Below the pieces are notes generated by a model. It did not search any database, was not told the DNA's origin, and worked only from the letters and a program-made list of their open reading frames with translations. 64,000 bases of DNA, from assembly GCA_905221215.1 (NCBI GenBank), contig CAJNCI010000008.1, forward strand, positions 1-64,000, written 5' to 3'. Below, piece after piece: positions 16,735-27,227 of this stretch (position 1 is the first letter of the stretch; each line of letters opens with the position of its first letter). The translations under genes were made by a program, and so were the position numbers. This stretch comes from a bacterium (GTDB lineage: Bacteria > Bacillota > Bacilli > Lactobacillales > Streptococcaceae).

Positions 16735-17418
16735 ATGAATCATACTATTATACAAGACCGTACTGGTCTCAATCAATTTTACGCTAAGGTCTATGCCTTT
16801 GTTGGACTAGGAATCGGGCTATCCGCCTTGGTATCTGGCCTCATGTTGACAGTCTTTCAGTCTCAGTTGGTTTACTTTTTGATGCAGGGACGTCTCTGGT
16901 TGACCATTGCAACCCTTGCAGAGCTAGCACTAGTCTTCGTTGCTAGTAACATGGCCTTAAAGAATAGTCCAGCGGCTCTTCCAGTATTTTTACTTTACTC
17001 CGTTTTAAACGGCTTTACCCTTAGTTTTGTAGTGGCCTTCTATACTCCAGGTACAGTTTTATCGGCCTTTGTATCTAGCGCCCTTCTCTTCTTTGTTATG
17101 GCGGCAGTTGGTATGTTCACCAAGAAAGACTTGAGTGGTCTTGGTCGAGCGATGATGGCAGCTCTTATCGGTTTGATTATTGCTATGGTAGTCAATATTT
17201 TCTTGGCTAGCGGTTTCTTTGATTATATGATTAGCGTAGTCATGGTTTTGGTCTTCTCAGGGCTGATTGCTTGGGACAACCAAAGAATTCGCCTTGCCTA
17301 TGAACAATCACAAGGTCGAGTAGCGACAGGCTGGGTTGTGTCAATGGCTCTCAGTATTTATCTTGATTTTATCAATCTTTTCCTAAGTATTTTACGTATC
17401 TTTGGTCGCAATGACTAG
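16735..17418 (+). CDS. Bax inhibitor-1/YccA family membrane protein
   Basis: 227 residues with seven hydrophobic segments, the BI-1 (TMBIM) layout. Typical blocks are FYAKVYAFVGLGIGLSALVSG near the N-terminus and the C-terminal ALSIYLDFINLFLSILRI with the conserved Asp. Bacterial members such as B. subtilis YetJ are pH-sensitive calcium leak channels, and E. coli YccA modulates FtsH; the role in streptococci is not established. It has its own promoter and terminator, so it is a single-gene unit. Confidence 0.9.
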   Translation: MNHTIIQDRTGLNQFYAKVYAFVGLGIGLSALVSGLMLTVFQSQLVYFLMQGRLWLTIATLAELALVFVASNMALKNSPAALPVFLLYSVLNGFTLSFVVAFYTPGTVLSAFVSSALLFFVMAAVGMFTKKDLSGLGRAMMAALIGLIIAMVVNIFLASGFFDYMISVVMVLVFSGLIAWDNQRIRLAYEQSQGRVATGWVVSMALSIYLDFINLFLSILRIFGRND

Positions 17419-17430
17419 AGGGTTCATGAC

Positions 17431-17460
17431 ATCAGTGTTCCAAGGAGCACTGATTTTTTT
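17431..17460 (+). terminator. Terminator after the BI-1 gene
   Basis: ATCAGTG pairs with CACTGAT (17431-17437 with 17448-17454), followed by a T run. Confidence 0.85.
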
Positions 17461-17493
17461 AAATTTTCTCTTTTCTTTTCTTGGAAATAGGTG

Positions 17494-17499
17494 TATAAT
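17494..17499 (+). promoter_or_regulatory. asnA -10 element
   Basis: A perfect TATAAT 29 bases before the asnA ATG. The -35 is poor, and no T-box or other leader fits in the remaining space. Confidence 0.6.
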
Positions 17500-17528
17500 G
17501 CTTTTAATTAATTTTTGAGGAGTAGCCT

Positions 17529-18521
17529 ATGAAGAAAAGTTTTATCCATCAACAAGAAGAAATTTCCTTTGTCAAAAATACTTTTACCCAGTATTTGAAA
17601 GATAAGCTAGAAGTTGTCGAAGTTCAAGGTCCTATCTTGAGCAAGGTCGGTGACGGGATGCAGGATAACCTGTCTGGTGTGGAAAATCCAGTATCTGTTA
17701 AGGTTTTGCAGATTCCTGACGAAACCTATGAAGTGGTGCACTCACTTGCTAAATGGAAACGTCATACTTTGGCTCGTTTTGGTTTCGGTGAGGGTGAAGG
17801 TCTTTTCGTTCACATGAAGGCCCTTCGTCCGGACGAAGATTCGCTTGATGCGACTCACTCTGTTTATGTTGACCAGTGGGACTGGGAAAAAGTCATTCCA
17901 AATGGACAACGTAACATTGCCTACCTAAAAGAAACAGTTGAGAAAATTTATAAGGCCATTCGCCTAACTGAGCTAGCTGTTGAAGCTCGCTATGATATCG
18001 AATCGATCTTGCCAAAACAAATCACCTTTATCCATACAGAAGAGTTGGTAGAACGCTACCCAGACTTGACTCCAAAAGAACGTGAAAATGCTATCTGTAA
18101 AGAATTTGGAGCTGTCTTCTTGATTGGTATCGGTGGCGAATTGCCAGACGGTAAACCGCACGATGGACGTGCCCCAGACTACGATGACTGGACAACTGAG
18201 TCTGAAAATGGCTACAAGGGTCTGAATGGCGATATTCTGGTTTGGAATGAGTCTCTGGGTGGAGCCTTTGAGTTGTCTTCAATGGGGATTCGTGTAGATG
18301 AAGAAACCCTTCGCCGTCAGGTAGAAATCACTGGTGATGAAGACCGCTTAGAATTGGAATGGCACAAGGCTTTGTTGAATGGCCTATTCCCATTGACAAT
18401 TGGTGGAGGAATTGGACAATCTCGTATGGCCATGTTCTTACTTCGCAAGAAACATATCGGAGAAGTGCAAACAAGTGTTTGGCCTCAAGAAGTCCGCGAT
18501 ACTTACGAAAATATTTTGTAG
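17529..18521 (+). CDS. asnA: Aspartate-ammonia ligase
   Basis: AsnA, 330 residues, makes asparagine from aspartate and ammonia with ATP. It is a class II aaRS-like fold of normal length. Landmarks include [44 protein letters not shown] and the C-terminal [17 protein letters not shown] (class II motif 3). The gene is monocistronic, with a compact terminator right after it. Confidence 0.97.
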   Translation: MKKSFIHQQEEISFVKNTFTQYLKDKLEVVEVQGPILSKVGDGMQDNLSGVENPVSVKVLQIPDETYEVVHSLAKWKRHTLARFGFGEGEGLFVHMKALRPDEDSLDATHSVYVDQWDWEKVIPNGQRNIAYLKETVEKIYKAIRLTELAVEARYDIESILPKQITFIHTEELVERYPDLTPKERENAICKEFGAVFLIGIGGELPDGKPHDGRAPDYDDWTTESENGYKGLNGDILVWNESLGGAFELSSMGIRVDEETLRRQVEITGDEDRLELEWHKALLNGLFPLTIGGGIGQSRMAMFLLRKKHIGEVQTSVWPQEVRDTYENIL

Positions 18522-18523
18522 AG

Positions 18524-18550
18524 AATCGAACCGCAAGGTTCGGTTTTCTT
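18524..18550 (+). terminator. asnA terminator
   Basis: CGAACC (18527-18532) pairs with GGTTCG (18537-18542) around a GCAA tetraloop, followed by GTTTTCTTT. Confidence 0.8.
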
Positions 18551-18569
18551 TCTCTTTTCGCCCATAATT

Positions 18570-18578
18570 TGGTATAAT
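18570..18578 (+). promoter_or_regulatory. rsmD extended -10, leaderless type
   Basis: TGG then TATAAT at 18573-18578. The rsmD ATG at 18586 is eight bases after the -10, so the predicted transcript has zero or one base before the start codon. No ribosome-binding site is seen. Confidence 0.7.
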
Positions 18579-18585
18579 AAACGGT

Positions 18586-19125
18586 ATGAAAATCGTATCA
18601 GGAATCTATGGGGGACGTCCCCTCAAGACACTAGAAGGCAAGACAACAAGACCCACTTCGGATAAGGTTAGGGGAGCTATTTTTAACATGATTGGTCCCT
18701 ACTTTGAAGGGGGACGGGTCTTGGACCTTTATGCAGGTAGTGGTGGTTTATCTATCGAGGCAGTATCGCGTGGCATGGCCAGTGCTGTTTTGGTAGAGCG
18801 AGACCGTAAGGCTCAGGCTATTGTGGCCGAAAATATCCAGATGACCAAGGAAGTTGGAAAATTTCAACTCCTCAAGATGGATGCGGAAAGGGCTCTGGAG
18901 CAGGTGTCTGGTCCCTTTGATCTCATTTTCTTAGACCCTCCTTATGCCAAGGAACAAATCGTAGCAGATATTGAAAAAATGGCTGAGAGAGAGCTTTTTT
19001 CTGAAGATGTCATGGTCGTGTGTGAGACGGATAAAGCCGTTGAACTTCCAGAAGAAATTGCCTGCCTGGGCATCTGGAAGGAAAAAATTTATGGAATTAG
19101 TAAGGTGACAGTCTATGTCAGATAA
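18586..19125 (+). CDS. rsmD: 16S rRNA (guanine-N2) methyltransferase RsmD
   Basis: 179 residues, a Rossmann-type SAM methyltransferase that modifies G966 (E. coli numbering) of 16S rRNA. Recognised by [28 protein letters not shown], the SAM loop [13 protein letters not shown] and the catalytic FLDPPYAKE. It overlaps coaD by 11 bases. The pair rsmD-coaD is conserved in many bacteria, and with sepM it forms an operon that starts from a promoter placed directly at the rsmD ATG. Confidence 0.95.
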   Translation: MKIVSGIYGGRPLKTLEGKTTRPTSDKVRGAIFNMIGPYFEGGRVLDLYAGSGGLSIEAVSRGMASAVLVERDRKAQAIVAENIQMTKEVGKFQLLKMDAERALEQVSGPFDLIFLDPPYAKEQIVADIEKMAERELFSEDVMVVCETDKAVELPEEIACLGIWKEKIYGISKVTVYVR

Positions 19126-19603
19126 GATTGGCTTATTCACAGGCTCATTTGATCCGATGACAAATGGGCATCTGGATATGATTGAACGGGTTAGCAAACT
19201 TTTTGATAAGCTCTATGTAGGTATTTTTTTTAATCCTCACAAACAAGGATTTCTCCCAATCGAAAATCGTAAACGGGGGCTGGAAAAGGCTTTGGAGCAT
19301 TTGGAAAATGTTGAAGTCGTGTCTTCACATGATGAATTGGTGGTTGATGTCGCAAAAAGACTGGGTGCTACTTGCCTAGTGCGGGGGTTGAGAAATGCGG
19401 TGGATTTGCAATATGAAGCCAGTTTTGATTATTACAATCATCAGCTGTCTCCTGATATAGAGACCATTTATTTACATAGCCGACCGGAACATCTCTATAT
19501 CAGTTCATCTGGTGTTAGAGAGCTGTTGAAGTTCGGTCAGGATATTGCCTGCTATGTTCCCGAGAGTATTTTGGAGGAAATAAGAAATGAAAAAAAAGAT
19601 TAG
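19115..19603 (+). CDS. coaD: Phosphopantetheine adenylyltransferase
   Basis: 162 residues. Catalyses the fourth step of coenzyme A synthesis, joining ATP to 4'-phosphopantetheine. The nucleotidyltransferase signature [11 protein letters not shown] stands near the N-terminus and the [13 protein letters not shown] motif near the C-terminus; [12 protein letters not shown] is also typical. The start ATG lies within the end of rsmD, so translation is coupled. The end overlaps the start of sepM by 17 bases. Confidence 0.97.
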   Translation: MSDKIGLFTGSFDPMTNGHLDMIERVSKLFDKLYVGIFFNPHKQGFLPIENRKRGLEKALEHLENVEVVSSHDELVVDVAKRLGATCLVRGLRNAVDLQYEASFDYYNHQLSPDIETIYLHSRPEHLYISSSGVRELLKFGQDIACYVPESILEEIRNEKKD

Positions 19604-20624
19604 ATGGCCCTTATATGTCATTGCGGCCTTGATAGCGACTTTCTTGGCATTTGTAGTGCCCTTGCCCTACTATATAGAGGTTCCAGGTGGTTCGGAAGAT
19701 ATTCGCCAAGTCCTCAAAGTCAATGACACAGAAGATAAGGAAGCTGGGGCCTATCACTTCGTTACGGTTGGTGTCCAGCATGCTACTTTAGCCCATATGA
19801 TTTATGCTTGGCTCACGCCTTTTACAGATATTCGTAGTGCTCAGGAGACTACAGGTGGTTCTTCTGATGTTGAATTTATGCGAATTAATCAATTCTACAT
19901 GCAAACATCGCAAAATATGGCCAAGTATCAAGGTCTAAAAACAGCTGGTAAAGATATCGAACTCAAATATCTTGGAGTTTATGTCTTGACTGTGACGGAT
20001 AATTCGACCTTTAAAGGGATTCTTAACATCTCTGATACGGTCACAGCAGTCAATGACCAGACATTTGACAGTTCCAAAGATTTGATTGATTACGTCAATT
20101 CTCAAAAACTAGGGGACTCCGTCAAGGTCACCTATGAAGAGGATGGGCAAACCAAGTCTGCAGAAGGTAAGATTATCACCTTGGAAAATGGCAAAAATGG
20201 GATTGGAATTGGCTTGATTGACCGTACAGAAGTAACCAGTGATGTCCCAATTCGCTTTTCAACAGCTGGTATCGGTGGTCCAAGTGCTGGTCTCATGTTT
20301 AGTCTGGCTATCTATACTCAAATAGCTGATCCGGGTCTTCGTAACGGCCGTATCGTTGCTGGTACAGGGACCATTGACCGCGATGGTAATGTGGGGGACA
20401 TTGGAGGTATTGATAAGAAAGTTGTAGCTTCGGCTAGAGAAGGTGCCGCTATTTTCTTTGCACCTGATAATCCCGTTAGCGAAGAAGAACAAAAAGCGCA
20501 TCCGGATGCGAAAAACAACTACCAAACAGCCCTAGAAGCAGCCAAAACAATCAAGACGGATATGAAAATCGTGCCTGTTAAAACCCTACAAGATGCAATT
20601 GATTACTTGAAAAACAATCCCTAG
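19587..20624 (+). CDS. sepM: SepM-like PDZ/Lon-type serine protease
   Basis: 345 residues. A single N-terminal membrane segment (about 8-28) anchors an extracellular protein with a PDZ domain (about 125-210) and a Lon-type protease domain. The catalytic dyad is visible: Ser233 in [10 protein letters not shown] and a Lys (277 or 278) in [14 protein letters not shown]. In Streptococcus mutans SepM trims the C-terminus of competence-stimulating peptide; in this species the substrate is unknown. The symbol is given by homology, and the family is also called YlbL. It closes the rsmD-coaD-sepM operon. Confidence 0.88.
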   Translation: MKKKIRWPLYVIAALIATFLAFVVPLPYYIEVPGGSEDIRQVLKVNDTEDKEAGAYHFVTVGVQHATLAHMIYAWLTPFTDIRSAQETTGGSSDVEFMRINQFYMQTSQNMAKYQGLKTAGKDIELKYLGVYVLTVTDNSTFKGILNISDTVTAVNDQTFDSSKDLIDYVNSQKLGDSVKVTYEEDGQTKSAEGKIITLENGKNGIGIGLIDRTEVTSDVPIRFSTAGIGGPSAGLMFSLAIYTQIADPGLRNGRIVAGTGTIDRDGNVGDIGGIDKKVVASAREGAAIFFAPDNPVSEEEQKAHPDAKNNYQTALEAAKTIKTDMKIVPVKTLQDAIDYLKNNP

Positions 20625-20666
20625 TTTTTGAGTGAAGTTTCCAAACTAGCGCACAAACAGAGAAGA

Positions 20667-20675
20667 TGGTATAAT
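20667..20675 (+). promoter_or_regulatory. Extended -10 promoter, third leaderless type
   Basis: TGG then TATAAT at 20670-20675. The ATG of the next gene starts at 20682, exactly seven bases after the -10, which is the expected transcription start. Confidence 0.7.
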
Positions 20676-20681
20676 AGTCAA

Positions 20682-20912
20682 ATGGTTCAATTATTATTCA
20701 CTCTAAGCAGTCACATGCTCTTTATTTATGTGAGTTTTTACCTTTTAAAGAATCTTGTTAGATGGGAAAAGGTCTTAAAAGTAACAGCTGAGAACACAGG
20801 AAAAGTTCGTTTATTAGTAGCCTTTTTTAGCATTGTAATGGGCTACATCATGAGTTCTTTCTTTATCAGCCTGTATCAGTTGTGGCAAGAAGCGCTTAGG
20901 GGATTATTATAA
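20682..20912 (+). CDS. DUF1146 family membrane protein (YwzB-like)
   Basis: 76 residues with two membrane helices (about 5-22 and 44-64). It fits the DUF1146 family, short Firmicute membrane proteins often found beside murA or ATP synthase genes; the function is unknown. The ATG at 20682 (MVQLLFTL) is favoured over codons further upstream because the promoter -10 lies immediately before it, so upstream codons would not be transcribed. It probably cotranscribes with murA, 23 bases downstream. Confidence 0.8.
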   Translation: MVQLLFTLSSHMLFIYVSFYLLKNLVRWEKVLKVTAENTGKVRLLVAFFSIVMGYIMSSFFISLYQLWQEALRGLL

Positions 20913-20935
20913 AATCAAATGTAAAGGAAATAAGT

Positions 20936-22205
20936 ATGGAAAAAATTGTGGTTCAAGGTGGCGATAATCGTCTGGTAGGAAGTGTTACGATCGAAGGAGC
21001 AAAGAATGCAGTCTTGCCCTTGTTAGCAGCGACTATTCTAGCAAGTGAAGGAAAGACCGTCTTGCAGAATGTTCCTATTTTGTCAGATGTTTTCACTATG
21101 AATCAGGTGGTTCGTGGTTTGAATGCCAAGGTAGATTTTGATGAGGAGGCTCATCTTGTCGAGGTGGATGCGACTGGTGATATCACTGAGGAAGCCCCCT
21201 ACAAGTATGTCAGCAAGATGCGCGCATCCATCGTTGTCTTGGGCCCAATTCTTGCCCGTGTAGGTCATGCCAAGGTATCCATGCCAGGTGGTTGTACAAT
21301 TGGTAGCCGTCCTATTGATCTTCATTTGAAAGGTCTGGAAGCTATGGGGGCTAAGATTAGCCAGACAGCTGGTTACATCGAAGCCAAGGCTGATCGCTTA
21401 CATGGTGCCCATATCTACATGGACTTCCCAAGTGTTGGTGCAACGCAGAACTTGATGATGGCAGCGACTCTGGCTGATGGGGTGACAGTTATTGAAAATG
21501 CTGCGCGTGAGCCTGAGATTGTGGATCTAGCTATTCTCCTCAATGAAATGGGAGCTAAGGTCAAAGGGGCTGGTACAGAGACCATTACCATTACTGGTGT
21601 GGAGAAACTTCACGGCACGACTCACAATGTGGTACAAGACCGTATCGAAGCTGGAACCTTCATGGTGGCTGCTGCCATGACTGGTGGTGATGTCTTGATT
21701 AAAGACGCTGTTTGGGAGCACAATCGTCCCTTGATTGCTAAATTGCTTGAAATGGGAGTGGAAGTGACAGAGGAGACTGAAGGAATTCGCGTTCGCTCTC
21801 AGCTAGAAAATCTAAAAGCTGTCCATGTGAAAACCTTGCCCCACCCAGGATTTCCAACAGATATGCAGGCTCAATTTACAGCTTTGATGACCGTCGCAAA
21901 AGGGGAATCAACTATGGTGGAGACGGTATTTGAAAATCGTTTCCAACACCTAGAAGAAATGCGTCGCATGGGTTTGCACTCTGAGATTATCCGTGACACA
22001 GCTCGTATTGTTGGTGGACAGCCTTTGCAGGGAGCAGAAGTTCTTTCAACTGACCTTCGTGCCAGCGCAGCCTTGATCTTGACAGGTTTGGTAGCGCAAG
22101 GAGAAACTGTGGTCGGTAAATTGGTCCACTTGGATAGAGGTTACTACCGTTTCCATGAGAAATTGGCGCAGCTAGGTGCTAAGATTCAGCGGATTGAGGC
22201 AAGTG

Positions 22206-22219
<14 letters not shown>
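20936..22219 (+). CDS. murA: UDP-GlcNAc 1-carboxyvinyltransferase
   Basis: 427 residues. Carries out the first committed step of peptidoglycan synthesis, adding enolpyruvate from PEP to UDP-GlcNAc, and is the fosfomycin target. The catalytic Cys is C120 in [18 protein letters not shown], so the enzyme should be fosfomycin-sensitive in principle. Further marks are [13 protein letters not shown] and [14 protein letters not shown]. Streptococci normally carry two murA copies; the one linked to epuA and endA is this one. It overlaps epuA by 14 bases. Confidence 0.96.
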
Positions 22220-23262
<1,043 letters not shown>

Positions 23263-23272
23263 AAGATAAGAT

Positions 23273-23308
23273 TAACTCCTATGTCACTTGTGGATGTGGG
23301 AGTTTTTT
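23273..23308 (+). terminator. endA terminator
   Basis: AACTCC pairs with GGGAGTT around a long loop, followed by a seven-T run. Confidence 0.75.
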
Positions 23309-23373
23309 TGACAATTTAAGTAGGACTAGAATAGACACTGAGAAAAAATAATATGTACTGGATTAAATTTTAT

Positions 23374-23382
23374 GATATAATA
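23374..23382 (+). promoter_or_regulatory. Promoter of the CNNM/CBS gene
   Basis: TGA followed by TATAAT at 23377-23382, an extended -10, 31 bases before the ATG. Confidence 0.7.
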
Positions 23383-23413
23383 GAGGGTAAGATACTATTT
23401 TAGGAGAAGAACT

Positions 23414-24745
23414 ATGGAAGACCCAAGTAGTCAGAATTTGTTGCTACAATTTGTTTTATTGTTTATCTTGACGGTATTAAATGCCTTTTTCTCAGCCACA
23501 GAAATGGCCATGGTGTCACTAAACCGTGCGCGTGTTGAACAAAAGGCAGAAGAAGGAGATAGACGCTATATCCGTCTGCTGAAGGTGCGAGAAAATCCTA
23601 ACCACTTTTTATCGACTATTCAAGTAGGAATAACCTTGATTACAATCTTGTCAGGGGCAAGTTTGGCAGAAACTCTGGGACGAGAAATTGCATCTTGGCT
23701 TGGAAATGGCGAAACAGCTTATGCCATTGCAAGTTTTCTATCTTTAGCATTTTTGACTTATATTTCCATCGTTTTTGGGGAATTGTATCCTAAGAGAATC
23801 GCTCTTAATCTAAAGGATGCCTTGGCGATTCGTACAGCGCCAGTTATCATTGGACTGGGGAAACTAGTTAGTCCCTTTGTTTGGCTTTTGTCTGCGTCTA
23901 CCAATCTTTTGAGTCGCTTGACTCCCATGACCTTTGACGATGCTGACGAAAAAATGACCCGTGATGAGATTGAGTACATGTTGACAAATAGTGAAGAAAC
24001 ACTAGATGCTGACGAAATTGAGATGTTACAGGGGATTTTTTCACTGGACGAATTGATGGCCAGAGAAGTCATGGTTCCTCGGACGGATGCCTTTATGGTC
24101 GATATTCAGGATGACAATCAGGCTATTATTGAAAGTATTTTAAAGCAAAATTATTCTCGTATCCCTGTCTATGATGGAGACAAGGATAATGTAATCGGTT
24201 TGATTCATACCAAGCGCTTACTCAATGCAGCCTTTGTGGATGGCTTTGACAATATTGTTTGGAGACGCATTTTACAAACACCGCTTTTTGTACCAGAGAC
24301 GATTTTTGTGGATGATCTTTTGAAAGCTCTTCGCAATACGCAAAATCAAATGGCAATTTTGCTGGATGAGTACGGTGGGATGGCTGGTTTGGTGACCCTA
24401 GAAGACCTCTTAGAGGAAATTGTAGGGGAAATCGATGACGAAACAGATAAGGCTGAAATCGAAGTTCATCAAATTGGAGAAGACACCTATATCGTTCAAG
24501 GTACCATGAATCTCAATGACTTCAATGACTACTTTGATGTTGAACTGGAAAGTGATGATGTTGATACCATCGCTGGTTATTATTTGACAGGAGTTGGGAC
24601 CATTCCAACGACCGAGAAACTCAGCTATGAATTGGTCAGCCAAAACAAACAGCTTATCCTAACCAATGATAAGGTGAAAAATGGACGTGTTACCAAGGTA
24701 AAAGTCCAAATCACAGAAGTAGAAATTGAAGAAGAAACAGAGTAA
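23414..24745 (+). CDS. CNNM/CorC-family transporter with CBS pair
   Basis: 443 residues, often annotated hemolysin-like. Layout: a CNNM (DUF21) membrane domain with about four helices (residues 1-190, including NAFFSATEMAMVSLNRARVE), two CBS domains (about 205-330, with VMVPRTDAFMV and YSRIPVYDGDKDNVIGLIHTK), and a C-terminal CorC_HlyC domain. CNNM proteins export Mg2+ in several bacteria (MpfA in Staphylococcus), and CBS pairs sense nucleotides. Mg2+ export is therefore a reasonable inference rather than shown. It has its own promoter and terminator. Confidence 0.88.
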   Translation: MEDPSSQNLLLQFVLLFILTVLNAFFSATEMAMVSLNRARVEQKAEEGDRRYIRLLKVRENPNHFLSTIQVGITLITILSGASLAETLGREIASWLGNGETAYAIASFLSLAFLTYISIVFGELYPKRIALNLKDALAIRTAPVIIGLGKLVSPFVWLLSASTNLLSRLTPMTFDDADEKMTRDEIEYMLTNSEETLDADEIEMLQGIFSLDELMAREVMVPRTDAFMVDIQDDNQAIIESILKQNYSRIPVYDGDKDNVIGLIHTKRLLNAAFVDGFDNIVWRRILQTPLFVPETIFVDDLLKALRNTQNQMAILLDEYGGMAGLVTLEDLLEEIVGEIDDETDKAEIEVHQIGEDTYIVQGTMNLNDFNDYFDVELESDDVDTIAGYYLTGVGTIPTTEKLSYELVSQNKQLILTNDKVKNGRVTKVKVQITEVEIEEETE

Positions 24746-24750
24746 ATTAG

Positions 24751-24785
24751 AGGCTTTTGTCATCATGAGTGACAAAGCTTTTTTC
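24751..24785 (+). terminator. Terminator after the CNNM gene
   Basis: GGCTTTTGTCA pairs with TGACAAAGC with one bulge, followed by six T. Confidence 0.8.
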
Positions 24786-24883
24786 AGTTGATTTTAAAAG
24801 GGAATAGTATCCTCGAAAAACTCAGCCCCCAAATCTGCCCCAAAAGTTTTTAAAATCTATCCGTATTTATCCGAAGAAAAAAT

Positions 24884-24912
24884 AAAAAAAGCCCTATTTT
24901 ACGGGCTTTTTG
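24884..24912 (-). terminator. tRNA-Cys terminator
   Basis: On the minus strand, AAAAAGCCC pairs with GGGCTTTTTTT around a short loop, just downstream of the tRNA 3' end. Confidence 0.85.
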
Positions 24913-24944
24913 TCCTGATAAATTCCGATTAATTCGGTATTGAA

Positions 24945-25015
24945 AGGCGGTAGACGGATTTGAACCGACGATCAAGCTTTTGCAGAGCCGTGCCTTACCA
25001 CTTGGCTATACCGCC
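24945..25015 (-). tRNA. tRNA-Cys (GCA)
   Basis: A 71-base cloverleaf on the minus strand. The acceptor stem GGCGGTA pairs with TACCGCC, the D stem GCC with GGC, the anticodon loop is CTGCAAA giving GCA, and the TTCAAAT loop is canonical. The base after the acceptor stem is U73, the identity element for cysteine. CCA is not encoded. By my reading the T stem has a U50.U64 mismatch and the outermost anticodon-stem pair is C.U; the rest pairs well. Confidence 0.95.
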
Positions 25016-25107
25016 TTAACGTTTATTATTATACCTTGAAAATGATTTTCAGTCAATAGCTTTTTCAGATTTTTTGTGTCAATAAGCCTAAATATTCTGA
25101 AAATTCG

Positions 25108-25136
25108 TTTACTTTTCTTGAAATCTATGGTATAAT
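25108..25136 (+). promoter_or_regulatory. ami operon promoter
   Basis: TTTACT (25108-25113) and TATAAT (25131-25136), 17 bases apart, with TGG before the -10. A leader of about 30 bases with AGAGGAG precedes the amiA ATG. Confidence 0.85.
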
Positions 25137-25172
25137 TGATGATAACCTATACTTTATAAGAGGAGTAAAGAA

Positions 25173-27161
25173 ATGAAAAAAAGTCAAGTGCTTGCTGTAG
25201 CAGGAGCTACCTTATTAGCGTCAGGAGTTCTAGCTGCGTGTTCAAACACTAGTTCAAATAATGCTAAACTAGCAAAAGATTACCAATATGTTTATCAAAC
25301 AGATCCAGAAACCTTGGATTATATCGTTAGCAATATTGATTCAACATCTTTCATTACAACAAATGCTGTAGATGGTTTGTTGGCTAACGATAAATATGGT
25401 AATCTGGTTCCTTCTATTGCTGAATCATGGACAGTTTCAAAAGATGGTTTGACTTATACTTATAAAATCCGTAAGGATGCTAAATGGGTAACTGCAGAGG
25501 GAGAAGAATATGCTCCTGTCACTGCTAAAGACTTCGTTACTGGTTTGAAACATGCGGTAGATGGAAAATCAAAAGGACTTTCAATCGTTAGCTCTTCTAT
25601 TAAAGGATTAGAAGCATATATCAAGGGTGAAACAAGTGATTTTTCAACCGTTGGAGTAAAAGCAGTTGATGATCAAACACTAGAATATACCTTGAACCAG
25701 CCAGAAACTTTCTGGAATGACAAGACAACTAGTGGTGTTTTGATGCCAGTTAATGAAGAATTCTTAGCTTCAAAAGGGGAAGGTTTTGGTGCCCCAACAG
25801 ATGCCAACTCTATTCTTTATAACGGTCCATTTGTCTTGAAGGCTGTAACTCCTAAATCATCTATCGAGATGGCTAAAAATGACGCTTACTGGGATAAAGA
25901 AAATGTAAAAATTGAGAACGTTAAGTTCACTTTTTGGGATGGTAAGGATCAAGATGTAATTGCCAAAGGTTTTTCTGATGGTCAATATAGCAAAGCTCGT
26001 ATCTTCCCTACAAGTTCTACATATGAAAAATATGCAGCTGACTTCAAAGATAACATTTACTTTAACGAACCAGGTGCGGGTGTTGCAACTGTCAGCTTGA
26101 ACTATGGTCGTACAACTTATAACCACACTGCTAAGACAAGTGATGCCCAAAAGACATCTACTAAGAAAGCCTTGTTGAACAAGGAATTCCGTCAAGCCTT
26201 GAACTTTGCGGTAGATCGCAGTTCTTATTCAGCTCAAACAAATGGTACTGATGGAGCTGCAGTAGCCATCCGTAATACATTTGCACCATATAATCTTCAA
26301 GTTGGTAAGAAAACATTTGGTGAATTGGTACAAGATAGCTTGGCTAAGACAAATTCTTCTACTTGGTCAAACGTATCTCTAGCAGATTCTCAAAATGGCC
26401 TTTACAATGAAGAAAAAGCGAAAGAAGTCTTTGCTAAAGCTAAATCAAGCCTACAAGCTGAAGGTGTTGAATTCCCAATCCACTTGGATGCCTTGGTTAT
26501 CCAAGAATCAACAGCGGTTGTAAACCGTGTGCAATCATTGAAACAATCAATTGAAAAAGTATTGGGTTCAGATAATGTTGTTGTAGATTTGCAACAAATG
26601 ACTCAAGCGGAAGCTTTACCAATTTCATTTAGTGCTCCAACAGCTAAAGAGCAAGACTGGGATATCCATACCTTGCTAGGATGGAACCCTGATTATCAAG
26701 ATCCTTCTACTTTCTTGGATCAGTTCGTCCTTAAGGGAGGAAGTACTCGTCTTTACCTTGGTATTGACCAAAACACTGATGCATCAGTATTAAGCAAACT
26801 TGGTTTAGCTGACTATGGAAAATTACTTGATGACGCAAACAGCGAAAACCAAGACGTTCAAAAACGTTATGAAAAATATGCAGTAGCTCAAGCTTGGTTG
26901 ACTGACAATGCTTTGACAATTCCAGTAATGGCTTCTCCTAAAGAAACAGCCGTTTCATATGTTTCAAAAGTTCTACCATTTAGCTCTTCATATTCTGTAG
27001 CTGGCCTTAAAGGTGAAAATGCAGGATACTTGAAGTATACTGAAGTTGGTGAAAAAGCAATCACCAAAGAAGAGTATGAAAAAGCTCGTGAAAAATGGTT
27101 GAAAGAAAAGACTGAGTCAAACGAGAAAGCTCAAAAAGAATTGGCAAGTCATGTGAAGTAA
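25173..27161 (+). CDS. amiA: Oligopeptide-binding lipoprotein AmiA
   Basis: 662 residues, SBP_bac_5 family. The lipoprotein signal ends LAAC with Cys23. It shares PETLDYI, ESWTVSKDGLTYTYKIR and NKEFRQALNFAVDR with the orphan paralogue at 489, and a lysine-rich C-terminal helix (KWLKEKTESNEKAQKE). It captures peptides, including signalling peptides, for import by AmiCDEF. Named from its position as first gene of the ami operon; the sequence differs noticeably from the pneumococcal AmiA that I recall. A partial terminator hairpin downstream fits higher expression of this gene than of the permease. Confidence 0.93.
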   Translation: MKKSQVLAVAGATLLASGVLAACSNTSSNNAKLAKDYQYVYQTDPETLDYIVSNIDSTSFITTNAVDGLLANDKYGNLVPSIAESWTVSKDGLTYTYKIRKDAKWVTAEGEEYAPVTAKDFVTGLKHAVDGKSKGLSIVSSSIKGLEAYIKGETSDFSTVGVKAVDDQTLEYTLNQPETFWNDKTTSGVLMPVNEEFLASKGEGFGAPTDANSILYNGPFVLKAVTPKSSIEMAKNDAYWDKENVKIENVKFTFWDGKDQDVIAKGFSDGQYSKARIFPTSSTYEKYAADFKDNIYFNEPGAGVATVSLNYGRTTYNHTAKTSDAQKTSTKKALLNKEFRQALNFAVDRSSYSAQTNGTDGAAVAIRNTFAPYNLQVGKKTFGELVQDSLAKTNSSTWSNVSLADSQNGLYNEEKAKEVFAKAKSSLQAEGVEFPIHLDALVIQESTAVVNRVQSLKQSIEKVLGSDNVVVDLQQMTQAEALPISFSAPTAKEQDWDIHTLLGWNPDYQDPSTFLDQFVLKGGSTRLYLGIDQNTDASVLSKLGLADYGKLLDDANSENQDVQKRYEKYAVAQAWLTDNALTIPVMASPKETAVSYVSKVLPFSSSYSVAGLKGENAGYLKYTEVGEKAITKEEYEKAREKWLKEKTESNEKAQKELASHVK

Positions 27162-27173
27162 ATAATTTTCAAT

Positions 27174-27206
27174 AGAACTTTCTCTCCATGAGGAGAAGGT
27201 TCTTTT
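27174..27206 (+). terminator. Attenuating hairpin between amiA and amiC
   Basis: AGAAC and TTCTC on the left pair with GAGAA and GTTCT on the right (27174-27202), followed by a short T-rich tract. The weak tail suggests partial termination, a common way to give more binding protein than permease. Confidence 0.65.
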
Positions 27207-27227
27207 GGGATTTTTAAAGGAAATGAT

